This document shows, one piece after another, positions 33,871-44,764 of a stretch of DNA of 64,000 nucleotides (the first letter of the stretch is position 1; every line of letters starts with the position of its first letter). The notes beneath the pieces are model-generated. The model made no database searches and was not told the DNA's origin. It saw only the letters and a program-made list of their open reading frames with translations. Source of the stretch: Termitomyces sp. T153 (Eukaryota > Basidiomycota > Agaricomycetes > Agaricales > Lyophyllaceae); assembly GCA_018296165.2 (NCBI GenBank), contig JACKQL020000178.1, positions 1 to 64,000 on the forward strand. Reading direction: 5' to 3'. Position numbers and translations under genes: made by a program.

Positions 33871-34383
33871 GAACTCACACTTTGTACCAAAGTTCATTCA
33901 TTTAGTGTTATATAAATTTTTATATTGTATCTTCATTCTTGAAATTACAGGTAATCAACATTTTGATAATCCCAAAGGAGTGTTGATCCAGTAATTGGGA
34001 ACATTCTGACTTTAGAATCAGAGAGTGGTTGGCATGTCAACATGTCCATTGTTTCCTCATCATGAACAGTGGACAGAAAGCTCAGGCCTCGAGACTCTAG
34101 CAATTGAGCAATAATTGTAACTTGCTTCTGGCTTCACCCTGCTTCTATTGTCTGTTTGATTTACTGATTCTCTGCCTTTTGATGGCTTTTGCAGCTAATA
34201 TGAGAAATTGTTAGGTTAGGCTTTGATCCTGTTGCAGCTTCTTAGAGCCCACTAGTCTCAAGTATGTCTATTATATCTGTGTAACTATTGTACTTGAATA
34301 TGCATGTGCTCAAACCTCTGCTTGACACAATGTTGGGGTCTAAATCTGGACTTTTTTCACATTGAAACAAGCCATTACACATT
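33871..34383. other. Stretch before the alpha-kinase remnant
   Basis: No gene or repeat recognised; AT-rich and CpG-poor. It may hold the former promoter of the alpha-kinase gene. Confidence 0.3.
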
Positions 34384-36600
34384 TTGTCTCAACCACTCCC
34401 ACTCACCATCAACGTTTGCAATGGATGTGTGATACTCTTCCATAATCTCACAGGAATTAAATGCATGAAATGTAATAAGCTTTCAAAAGCCACATTGGCT
34501 GTTGAGCATGAGGCAATTGAGGTCTGTCTGATAAACAATCTATATTCTGCATTCAGGCTCAACCACAATGTGAAGCATATTCTGTTGTATTCCCATATAT
34601 GGAAAATGTTCTTTGTGAGTGTGAGTCATCATTTGTATTGTTTAGAAAATTTGCCTGATTCTGTCAAAGAAACTGCTTTGTCAAGTACTGTTACCAGTAA
34701 ATGATTCTTTCAGGATTCTTTTGCACTATGACTAATTCCTGCCCTATTTTTCAGCTCCTAGCACATTCACAGATGAGATTCTTTCCCATGCTGCTATTTT
34801 TCAAGCTTCCACCAACCAACATTGCCTCAATCAAGTTGTTACTAAAAACAAGGGCCTTGAAGCAGCCCAAATGAAAGCCAAGATAGTTTCTCTCCAGAAA
34901 CAGGCCAAAGCTGATGTGATTGCCATTGATGCTACATTATTTTATTACCCCAAGAATGACACTGCAGCAAAGAGGATTTTGTTAGAAATGAAAAGTGACC
35001 ATACCAGGAATTGAACCTGGGACCTCTTGGATATGTACTCTATATGATGCTCTAACCACCAAGCTACATGGTCTAGTTATACAGGGAGCTGGGAAGTTAC
35101 ATATAAGGACCTTCCAGGCATGGGATGATTCTACTACTGTGATGATTGGCTCACTGCAGGGACTGGAGCACTAAACAGCATTGTGTAGAAATCAGAGCTC
35201 TAAGCTGTCAGATGACTTGACCTGTCATCATCTAACAAATTTTGCTCTTATCTCATTTGTATTGAGTCATATTGATCTGACTATATTCTAAAGGCACATA
35301 GCTACCACCTAACTATATTCTGCCAAGTCTCTCCTAGATGGGACTCAGAACACCCTTAAAAAGACTTGGTCAGCGACTCCAGCTGCTAATGTAAGTGGTC
35401 TCAAATTGAATTTTCAAGAGTACATTCTCTATTCAACTCTGATGTGATATTTTCTGACATGACATGGTGCTGATTTTGGGATTATAGCTTTAAATTAGCA
35501 GTGGTCAACTTCAAACCAACTGAAGAGTATCTCATGGGAACTATTGATGCAATGTACAATGGGCTTTGATCTGAATCAAAGATATCAGATGCAGACTTTA
35601 AGGCTTGCAAACTTAGCCCCCATGTCCATGCTCATGAGGTTTCATCTGAGTTGGTCAGTACTATCAATGACAATTTTGCATTTACACTGCTAATTTTGGC
35701 ACAAATCAGTGATGATGATGACTTGCATTATCCATCTTCCCAGTTATTTGTTCACCACTCAGGTACCCACTCAATTGCTTGCAGCCAGCCATCTATAAAG
35801 TGAAAGGCTTCTGGAAGTATGATTTATTCTGATTTCACTCTGATCTTGGTACTTTTGGTGATGGCTCACATTGAGTTCAACAAGTACAATTATGAAAAGA
35901 CTACTTTTATCACTGATGCTGCTAGTAATCTTGATGAAGTTGTCTTCTGCAATGAGGGAATAGAGATTGCCAAGAACTGGCACTAGTTTGCTGCTAATAA
36001 TAAGGCAGAAGGAGGTTATCTATCCAAAGGTGCTACTAAATATGCATTTATGGTATGTTTATACTCCTGTGTTTATTTTTTTTTATCTCAGCTTGAGACT
36101 AGGGTTGCATTGGAAGTATATGCCACCTTTCAATGCAGAGTAAGCTCTCAAGTTGATGAAGCCTCAAACCATGCTGATCTTATTGCTGAACTTAAACTCT
36201 TGGTTCTTGGCCAATATTTTGCTAAATCATTTGCTACCTGAGCCAGGACATATGGAGTACAGATTCCTTGTATGTGCATATTTCTCAGTAGGAAATTATT
36301 TTTGTCTTGAAAATTTTTTATAGACATTTGGTGGAATAGCAAGGGTGCATTTATTGGAAAGGCCACCAACTGTTGGCCTGACAAAGATTCAAGTCTTATG
36401 TCTGAGTCATTCCTTGCTGCCCCATTTCTTGATATGTTCACACTGTACACTGAGTATAAATTCAGTGGCAGTGTTATAGCTGGACATAGTGTTGATGTTG
36501 TTGGTGTTGGGCTCAATGCTTATGCTTATCACACCTTTGTTGAAACTGATAGGGACATGGTACTCACAGATCTTCAAGGTAGGATCATTACTATCCTGTT
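34384..36600 (+). pseudogene. Alpha-kinase family gene, broken
   Basis: The N-terminus (MSQPLPLTINVCNGC, then GIKCMKCNKLSKA) carries two CxxC pairs, a zinc-ribbon-like module often found before fungal alpha-kinase domains. A helical stretch AKADVIAIDATLFYYPKND follows. A tRNA-like insert interrupts at about 34990-35330. The kinase part begins near 35840 with FTLILVLLVMAHIEFNKYNY (frame changes) and continues with EIAKNWH, ALEVYATFQCRVSSQVDEAS, LGQYFAKSFAT, then SESFLAAPFLDMFTLYTEY, KFSGSVIAGHSVDVVGVG and VLTDLQG, the DLQG box that ends the metal-binding part of the alpha-kinase fold. At least four stops or shifts. Introns of about 50 bp may explain some breaks. The terminal D-P-Q-type motif was not found. 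Substrate unknown. Confidence 0.6.
34995..35080 (-). tRNA. tRNA-like pol III unit or tRNA pseudogene, isotype not assignable
   Basis: On the minus strand a 7-bp acceptor stem (GACCATG with TATGGTC, one G-T pair), a D-arm (GCTT-GGTGGTTA-GAGC), and a perfect T-arm (CCAGG-TTCAATT-CCTGG) with a consensus B box are followed by TTTT. The anticodon arm does not fold into 5+7+5, and this part is about 5 nt too long for a normal tRNA. It is therefore a pseudogene, a tRNA-derived repeat, or a tRNA with an unrecognised short intron. It sits inside the alpha-kinase remnant. Confidence 0.45.
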
Positions 36601-37107
36601 GTATGTTCTTTTCTAATGTTCTAATGTAGGCATCAGATAAGCATAAAGAATGTGTTCTGCTCTTGCCAACAATTACTTGTTTGTGTCATCAGTTAGATGT
36701 TTCACAAAGGTTAGGCAAGCCATCAAGCATCAAGCATTCTAGCAAGGGCTTACAACTCCTGCCTGGCATGCACAAGTGGAACAGATAAGCATGAAGAATG
36801 TGTTCTGCTTTTGACAATGATTACTTTTTTATGTTATCAGTGAGCCATTCCACATGTTTCAGGTGTAGATAGAACTGTTAATTCACATGTGTTACATGTA
36901 AAGCCAGGTTTCAAGGCTGTAACAGTAACCTATTGATTGTGTGGTAGTAGTGTCACCTGAATTTTGAACTGGGAGTGTTCCCATCACTGGATTAGATTGG
37001 TATAATCATGATCATTCAAGAAAATGATATAACAAGTACATCTGATCATAGTAAATGAACCAAGTTTTCACATTAGAAAAACAAAAGTGAGATGATGAAA
37101 GGGGTAA
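36601..37107. repeat. Stretch after the alpha-kinase with a local duplication
   Basis: No gene. The phrase cagataagcat(a/g)aagaatgtg with the following ttctgct and ttactt occurs at 36646-36690 and again at 36784-36850, a local direct duplication about 140 bp apart. Confidence 0.45.
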
Positions 37108-37132
37108 AACATTTGAATGTTCAGGTATTAGT

Positions 37133-38213
37133 TGTCAGGTTCCACTGACCACAGGGGCTCAGCTTAACTGAGTGAATCCTTACTAGGCAGACCTGACATT
37201 CTGCACTTATAATCTTGCATTCTGGGGGAGTCCAGATGTTGTATACTTGTGAGTATAAGCTGAAAAAGTGGTCCAAGCAAGTCTGGTGAGGTCCAGGGAA
37301 GTCTAAGACAGAGTGAAAATAGGGGTTGGGCTTGGGAGTTTGTCAGGCATGAGTCTAGGGGTGGATACTGGGAGTGCAGGACAATTGAGGGTCATGTGAG
37401 CAATGGGAGTGGGACTGGAGTTTGATGGGTGATCAATTAGAGTTGATGGGTTCCAGAACTGAGTGTAGGACAGGGTCCCAGAGTTAGATATGAATGTACA
37501 GGTCATAAAGATAGGAACAGAGATATGTATGGAGATTGGAACAGAGTTAGAGTTGAAAGGAAGTCAAGCAACATAAAAGGAAGTTGAAGCAGACAAGAAC
37601 AAAATGGAATGGAGAACAAGACTAGAGACAAGAGACAGAAATAAAGACAAAGCCAGGAAACTGAGACATAACAGACACAATTGTAAGTAAGTATCAAGAC
37701 TACTGTAGCAGATATTACTCTATGACTTAAATACTAACTACAAGAACTTTTCCAGGGACTGTGGGTCTGGCAGTGGGGCTTGTTGGAGCTGCATGGAGTT
37801 GATGGGTGTTGGTGCTTGTTGGAGCTGCATGGGATCTATGGGTGTCAGTTCTGATCAGTTGGTAGGCTGCAGTGATATACTGATGAGAACATGGACCACA
37901 CAGTGGTTGTTGGGATGTTCCAGTCTGACTGGACAGGCTGTGGTGACAAACCAGGGATGTATGCCAGGGTCAGGGGAAGTGTTGGAGAGGCCTGGAGGCT
38001 TGGGAGGAGTAGGGGAGGTGATGGAACCTGCAGGGAACATGTCAAGGCCTATTGGGGAGTTGCCAGAATTTGCTGGGGATGTGTCAGAGATTTCCAGGGT
38101 GAGTGCCAGAGTTGGGTGGAGGTTAAGGTGGGTCAAGGGGGCATTGGTAGGGACTCTGGGGGAGTGGGGGTGGCTTGGGGAGATATTCAGGGGTCTAGGG
38201 ATGGGTCATGACA
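37133..38213 (+). mobile_element. Solo LTR, family D, with target duplication TTAGT
   Basis: 1081 bp from TGTCAGGTTCCACTGACC to GGGTCATGACA. Perfect 5-bp duplication ttagt at 37128-37132 and 38214-38218. It splits the short B-box repeat also found at 33050-33190. The long open frames inside it, such as 37793-38227, are G-rich and repetitive and are not genes. Confidence 0.9.
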
Positions 38214-38301
38214 TTAGTCAAAGATAACTCAAAACAGACCAGATAAACAAGTGGAAGTGATAGGGAATTGAATGCACAAAGTTCAAATCCTGGCTGGTAC
38301 A

Positions 38302-40737
38302 TGTAAGAGTGACCTCTGAAGGCTGTGGCTCAGTCACACAACTGGCAGAAGGAGATCCAAAGTCTATTTAGCATCTGCAAGAAGTTCTAGAGTTCTAGCT
38401 ACTCACCTGGCAGAGGGAGATCCAAAGAGAACAAGTCTAGGGATCCCTAATGCCAGTGTTTGGGAAATTTACTCCAGAGCTTCTGGAAAAAACACCTAAC
38501 AATAACCAAATCCAGAGTCTGATCAAAAAGCAGAAATTCATTGTAAACAGCCTTGATCTCCAGACTCTGCACATGTGACCATGTACAAATATGATTAAAG
38601 GATAGCCCTTGGTTGAAAGTACTTGTTACCTAAAGATGGGAGGCCTGCAATGAGTGGTTGTCTCAGAATAAGAGAACAATCTGGGAGTCTGGTAAGAGGC
38701 CATGGTGGAAGAGCAACACTTGTTTGAATTATGGACAGAGAACTGGTGCAGCTGCAGCCTGAGGGCTGAAACTGGAAACAGCAGACAAGGAAAGCAAATT
38801 GTAACAGTAGGTTATGGGTGAGCCTCGGTCCCCAGTCCCAAGTGCATATGACCCAATTTTATAGTGGAAAAGGTGACTACACACAGTGCTAAGGACAAAG
38901 AATAGGCAGGGGTGGCTGTGCTACTAAGTCCAAAATAGGCCAGAGGGCCCAGTCCATTACATACCCCTCTTCAGATTGTGTCCACAATCTTGAGCAGTGA
39001 ACACAATCTCAACCAGAAAGAGAAAAAAATTTTCTGAAGGCTCACTAGTGCCATGTTCATAGTTTGCTGAGTTGTGTCATTCTCTGCTCCATAGTTGCTC
39101 CATCCCCCCTCCCATGCACCCTCCAAAATCTTGTCCTGGGTTCCATCCATGTTCCTCCCCCTCCCAGAAAAAAAAAAGCAAGTGTCAAGAGGGAAGATCC
39201 ATGAGATAAGGTAGACAGTGGGTGGGTGGATGAATGAAGAGCGACCAACCACAGAAAGGATATCAAAGAAACATTTCCATTCCTAGAACATGGATGGGGA
39301 AAAAGCAGAGTGGAAAGTGGCAGTGACCAGCCACTGAACATGCCAATTCTTGAGCAAACAGACAAAAGTCTCAAATTATGCAGAGGCCTCCACCCTCAAA
39401 CACCACACTAACATGTGCCCAATGCTGAGGGATCACTACAGAAGGCAAGTGTGAGGCACATGTGCAACAGACAAAGTCCTAACCCCTTTGAATTAGGCAA
39501 AGGCCTCCTCAAAATAATCCTGCCCAAAGTGTGAGGCACATATGCAACAAAGATGAGTTATGGTGAATGGTATCAAGAGTAGACAAGATGAGGATGGATA
39601 GGGGTTGGATCCATCAGGATATAGGTTAAAAAGTGGAATATTTTCATGTTCCATGCAATTCACATAGGGAGGTGCCAGGCCAAGGCACTACAGCAAAGAA
39701 TCCAAGATACTGGGCCAGATATTGAACAGTGAGGAACAGTATGGGTGGGAAAGGGTGGAAAAAGTAAACCAGAAACAGCCTAGAAGAACCTTGGAACATA
39801 GGTTCAGCAAGAACAGAGTCATGGGGTGGGATGATGGGGGTGATGAACAATGATGACAATGTTGAGCAAGAACTGTGGCTTGAATTGGTGCAAAACCAGG
39901 TATCATTGGAAAGTGGTGGTTGACATGAGTCCAGTGGTGCAAGAATGGAGGCAAACAATCCCATGGATCATGAGATATCTGTGGTTGATGTTTTGATGAT
40001 AATAGCACTGAGAGGGAACTGTTGCTTGGATTGGTACAAAAACAGGTATTGATGAGTAGTGCTGGTTAAGGCAAGTTGAGCAGTGCTAGAATTGAGGGAA
40101 ACAGTATAGTAGATCACAAGATATCAGTAAATCAGTGTTTGAGCACAACATCAAGCATAGAGCATGAAGGGGTGGGTGTATGGGGGCAATCCAGGTATTA
40201 GAAAGGTCCTGGGATGAGGGAAAGAAGGTGCAAAAGGAACTGAGGCAAACCAAGTACTCCTTCCCAAGATATGACCCAATGTCTCCTGATGACATCCACC
40301 TCTCATCCTCAAACACATCCCATCCATCCCAAAACCTTCCCCAATTCTTCCAACAACAAAGGAACCTTCAAGGAACCTTCAATAGCAGAATAAAAGGTTC
40401 CAAAGGCATCCAGAAAAAGGTGAAGTAGTCAAAAGAAAGCAGAGATATGGGTGAACAGCCAGTTCTCCACTATAGCCACAGTGGGGAGCCACTGGGGTTG
40501 GATATGCAAAAAAATATAACAGTTGCTTACAGGTGAGCCTCAGTCCCCAGTCCCAAGTGTGTATGACCCAATTCTATAGTAGAAAGGGTGACTACACACA
40601 GTGGTAAGGACAAAGACTAGACTGTGCTACTAGTCCAAAATAGGCCAGAGGGCCCAGTCCATTACAGCAAAGGAGAATAAAAGAAGATCATAAGGAGGGA
40701 GAACAGAACAGAGGGGGAATGGGACACCCCCTAACAG
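38302..40737 (+). mobile_element. Gypsy-A family solo LTR containing a nested short LTR element
   Basis: Begins TGTAAGAGTGACC at 38302 and ends CACCCCCTAACA at 40737, flanked by a perfect duplication gtaca (38297-38301 and 40738-40742). Without the nested insert (38800-40666) it is about 565 bp and aligns with the solo LTR at 12905-13451 in the opposite orientation. Confidence 0.85.
38800..40666 (-). mobile_element. Short LTR element without coding capacity (TRIM-like or decayed)
   Basis: Direct terminal repeats at 38800-38961 (162 bp) and 40515-40666 (152 bp), both containing ggtgagcctc(a/g)gtccccag and ending cagtccattaca. Target duplication gcaaa at 38794-38798 and 40667-40671. On the minus strand CTGAAGAGGGGTA next to the LTR at 38962 is a polypurine tract, giving the orientation. 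The 1.55 kb interior has no recognisable gag or pol; a weak duplication around gtgtgaggcacat lies at 39450-39540. It may be a terminal-repeat element in miniature-like form or an old non-autonomous element. Confidence 0.8.
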
Positions 40738-40822
40738 TACAGGAGGCTCACTGTAGTCATGAAATGAAGATCAATGTAGTTCTGAAGTTGATGCAGAACT
40801 TCAAAAAAAAAAAAAAAAGAGT
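40738..40822 (+). repeat. 3' part of a SINE-like repeat ending in poly(A)
   Basis: Continues the B-box repeat that ends at 38301 (tggctggtaca, then ggaggctcactgtag) and finishes in a run of about 16 A at 40804-40819. Joined across the two LTR insertions, the underlying unit reads as a pol III-type head with a poly(A) tail. Confidence 0.5.
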
Positions 40823-40859
40823 GATGCAATTATCATTGTTATTTTGATTAAGATAAGAC

Positions 40860-41774
40860 TACAAATCTTATTTAGGTTTGATTCCAGATAATCTGGTTTG
40901 GCCTGTTTGGTGTGTATACTGCTAGGTATGACAGTGTAAATTCATCACTTCATGGTAAATCAGTTAGTAGTGCTTTACCTCTAATGACTACCTTGGCATT
41001 CACTTCTGTCAATCTTCTTGTTACTTTTCTCAGCACAATGGCTACCTTCATCTTGTTGGGAGTTGATTCATCTAATGTCAACATAATGTGGATGTGTTTT
41101 CCATATAGTTTGTTCATCAAGTACCTTGCTTTGTCTATTACATGGGTCTCTTGTAATGTGAGAACATCATTTATTTTTTGTGGGTCATCAGCTGACTTAT
41201 CTCATTCCACTTGTCTTCAGTGGAGGTTGATCTGCTGCCCTTCATGTTTAGAGAAGCTATCCACATGGTCCCTTTCCCTAATTTCCAGTTTTTTTGTTCT
41301 GTTGTGTGCAACTGGTGACTTCTTATGCCCATTTGTTTCTTCTGCTTGCACTGGGAGTACATCCTTGTCCTCATTCACATTCTGCATGGGAATGGGTTGT
41401 CCCTATGCCTTCCTGGTCCTTTCATAGACTTGGGTGTGCTACATTGACTATTGTGTTGTGTGAGGGCAAGTTTTGCTTCCCATCCAAAATTGCTTGAATT
41501 CTCTGTTACAGAGTTTCCAGTGCTTCTGAGCCACTGGAGGTGGCCTCTTTGGCCATGGCCCTCTATGAGTGCCCACCTCCACTTCCTCCATGGCATGGGT
41601 GTCATCAGAGACTAATACAGCAGCCAATACTTGGTTCTCTCTTCCTGCAGAGTGTTGATAAGACATATTCTTGCTGAACACCAAGTTCTGTTTTTTCCTA
41701 TGTTTCTGGCAACTTCCAGATTATATGGTTTCTATGTGTTGCAATTGTCATGGGACTTCATCATGTGTGGCCTA
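40860..41774 (-). pseudogene. LINE ORF2 endonuclease fragment (Tad-like)
   Basis: On the minus strand GTMWIASLNMKGSRS followed by DKWNEISQLM opens an exonuclease-endonuclease-phosphatase domain as in mushroom Tad-like LINE ORF2. In shifted frames it continues with TLQETHVIDKARY, LYGKHIHIMLTLDEST and VAIVLRKVTR, which cover the catalytic Glu (QETH) and the following strands. The upstream part (41684-41448) has the segment GPWPKRPPPVAQKHWK, which precedes the endonuclease in these elements. No reverse transcriptase is present. The element is truncated at 41775 by a Copia LTR. The long plus-strand open frame over this region is a shadow. Confidence 0.65.
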
Positions 41775-42153
41775 TGTTAGAACTAGATACTCTTTATGGA
41801 CCTGGCAGACATGTAAGTTAACAGTCCTCAGTTCAATATATGATTGACTGATTAGCTACCTGACAGACATGTAACTTAACAGTCTGTCCAGTAATTGTAT
41901 CAGCATGTATCCAGTAAAGTATGTAAAGATATTGGCTCACCCTCAGTTCAATATATGATTGACTGAGGGTGTTGATAGTGTAACATTTGTATATATACAT
42001 GTAGGTAACAATGGAAGGGCCATGTTGTGGCCAGTGTAATCTATGTGATATAAAGGGATAATGGAATGGAATAAAAAAAAACAATGGAGAGAAAGGATAG
42101 AGAGGAGATGGATATAGGGGTCAATGGTGCACTTACTTTTTGAGTAGCCAACA
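41775..42153 (-). repeat. Copia 3' LTR
   Basis: 379 bp, TGTTAGAACTAG to GTAGCCAACA on the plus strand; a solo copy in reverse orientation is at 31260-31635. Confidence 0.85.
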
Positions 42154-42213
42154 CTCCTCCTCACCATGGACTCTGAGAAGATCTATCTCCTCCTCACATA
42201 GGAATGTGGTGGT

Positions 42214-43600
42214 TCAAGGGGCCTGGAGGCCAAGTAGGGCATGTAGGCATAAGAAGAGGGGAGCAGTGAGTGCTTTCATGAAGATGTCTGCAACATTGAG
42301 CTTGGTATTGATGTATTGGATGCAGATTTCATTTGCCTGGATGTGTTTGCAGAGGAAGTGATACTTGATGTTGACATGCTTGATGCAAGGATGGAGGGTT
42401 GGGTCTTTGGACAAGTTAATAGCTCCATTGTTATTGCATAGAATAGGCATCAGTTTGTTTGTCATGTCAAATCCAATACCCTTGAGTAGGGCCCACAACC
42501 ATATGCATTCCTGAGCACTCCTGTAGGCAGCCATATACTCAACTTTGCACAAGGATGTGGTGATGGACTTTTTGCTTGCACATGGCCCATGAGATGACAC
42601 CTGAACCCAAGCTCCATGCATAGCCTCTGATGCTCCATCAGGTGTTGAGGCAATTGGCTCAGTTGGAGTCAGTGAACCCAGTAAGGTTGATTGGATCTGT
42701 TGTGCCACCCAAGACTAGCTTCAAGTCCCAAGTTCCTTTGAGATAGCAGACAAGCCTAGTGGCTGCTTGCTAGTGGATGTTTGTGTAGCAATCAACAAAC
42801 TGGATGAACTGTTGCATGGCATATGAGATATTCAGATGGGTGGAGATGGCAACATAGAGTAGGCAACTCACAAGGGATTGATAGGGGACCTTCAGGAGTG
42901 CGCTGACTTCTTCAGGGGAAAGTGACAATCTGTTGCCTTGTTGAAGTTTGAGGCCAGGTTCCATGGGCAGGAATAAGGGTGCCACACTGGATTGACCAAA
43001 TTGACTTATGATTTTGGCTATGAGCATGGTCTGAGATAGCCTTACAATGCAGTTGACATGGTCCCACTTGATTGCAATACCTACAACAAATTTGGGGAGG
43101 CCAAGATCAGAGATGGTCCAGACAGAGCATAATTGGTCTTTGAAATGTTTGTTCTCCACTTTGCTAGTTGCAATAAATAGAAAAGCATTGACATGTACTG
43201 CAGCTATGACAATGCCAGTGTTGCTCTTCCTGTAATATACACATGACTTGCATGAGAGCCATGCAAATCCCCAGGATATCATGCTGTTATTAAGGGTTTG
43301 GTTCCATATGCATCCAGCCTGTTTCATACTATAAAGACCCTGAAGTAAACACCATACCCAACCTTCTTTGTCAGGCTCCTCAAAGCCTTCTGGCTGTTCC
43401 ATGTATTGGATCTCATTGTCAGGAAGTAGGCCATAGAGGAACGCTGTCTTAATGTCAATTTGTGTTACATCCTACCCCTGCATTGTGGCTAGGTGCAGTA
43501 ATACCCACCATAATTCCATGCATGCTGGTGATGTAGTCCTGGTGTAGTCACATCCATAAGCCTGCTCAAATCCCTTAAATACAAGCCAAACTTTAAACCA
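42214..43600 (-). pseudogene. Copia reverse transcriptase (C-terminal part) and RNase H
   Basis: The RT block 43600-42770 begins with VFKGFEQAYGCDYT and has MEQPEGFEEPDKEGWVW, LLQGLYSMKQAGCIWN and the catalytic box VHVNAFLF, where Copia has V-Y-V-D-D; both Asp are lost. It goes on with YQSLVSCLLYVAISTHLNIS. RNase H, 42708-42214, has SLCKVEYMAAYRSAQECIWL with its Glu, then ILCNNNGAINLSKDPTLHP, where the expected DN is NN, and HVNIKYHFLCKHI. These motifs and their order are diagnostic for Ty1/Copia. At least two frame breaks. Confidence 0.85.
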
Positions 43601-43601
43601 T

Positions 43602-43912
43602 TGATGTGCTCCTATGCTGCCTAGTGCCAGGCAGGAAACCTAAAAAAAGGACCTAACACTAGTCACTAGATAGGTTAGCTGGCAGTAGGAAGTTAATAGA
43701 TGAGGGCAAATTAGTAACTGTCCCAGAGAACTAGAGCAAATGGGTGTGTGAGGTGTGAAGTGGAAAGAGTTGCTATCGCTAGCTTGAGTTGCTAGATAGT
43801 AATGAAGGGTTGCTAATGAGAGGAAGGGAAAGACAAATGAAGGCAAAAGAGTTGCTAAGGAGAAGAGAGAGTGAGTGAGTGCTAGAGACAAAGTGAAATC
43901 TCAAGCTGGTAA

Positions 43913-43990
<78 letters not shown>

Positions 43991-44592
43991 AGGAACTATA
44001 CTCTATTTGTTCAATGATGTGTCTATGTACAGGCAGTATTTATACTGTTTATAGGTATAGTATGGGGAAAGAAACAAATAGTCACCACTAGCAATGGCAT
44101 CTGCCAAAGTGTTTATGATACATACTAAGTGTCAATCTGTAACCAAGTTAAAAAATTAAGTGATGTTGATGTGAAGTGTAAAGGCAATAAATCTCAAAAA
44201 GAGTGAGACTGATGTCACTACCTGAAGTGTGGATGCCATTCAAGTATGTTTGTAAGTTCAACAAGAAAAATGATAAGTAAGAAATCACATGACTGTCAAT
44301 ATATCCATACATGGTGGGAAAGCTGTGTTGTTGCCAAGAGTGTCACTAGCAATTGTTGCTAAGAAAGGTCTTGGCCTTGTTGTTCTAGACCCAAAGTCCA
44401 GACTCCTTGTAATATTGCTCATGATTGACAAGTCTCGTGGTCACTAAAATCCCATGCAAAGGCTACATCAATCCAGACCTTGGGGCTAGGCCTCATGTGG
44501 TGAGTGTTGTGACCTGTGCCATGTCAAAATAGTCAGCTGCTGTCCAGTCTGAAATGCCAAAAATAGTGCTCAGCAACAAGTGGGTCTTATTA
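43602..44592 (-). repeat. Gypsy-C 3' LTR
   Basis: TGATGTGCTCC to GGGTCTTATTA. Compared with the other LTR it lacks about 280 bp upstream of a long GA run but is nearly identical over the last 600 bp. The antisense gene starts 172 bp beyond it. Confidence 0.85.
43916..43987. repeat. (GA)36 microsatellite inside the Gypsy-C LTR
   Basis: Uninterrupted GA run; the corresponding place in the other LTR (54763-54781) has only about 9 units plus an upstream GAGTGAGA-rich stretch, so the repeat has expanded after insertion. Confidence 0.95.
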
Positions 44593-44764
44593 TCCTCCCC
44601 TATGCTAAAATCTTGACTGTCCTTAGTAAACCCAAAGTCTCATGATCTTTTGCTTGGTCCATGCACCTAGAGTGGTGAGAATAAAAGCAGCTAGTGATTC
44701 CACTTAAACTTCATCAACACTCCCCTCTCCACTTCTATCCTTAACACTTCTTGCTCTTATCAAT

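Noticed and set aside
37793..38227. 144-codon open frame on the plus strand
   Set aside because: It lies wholly inside a solo LTR with exact target duplication and is a Gly/Val-rich reading of a G-rich repeat.
40912..41427. 171-codon open frame on the plus strand
   Set aside because: Shadow of the LINE endonuclease on the other strand, where the EEP motifs are read.
43916..43987. GA run as a CRISPR-like or satellite array
   Set aside because: Simple dinucleotide repeat without spacers. No CRISPR array is present anywhere in the window.
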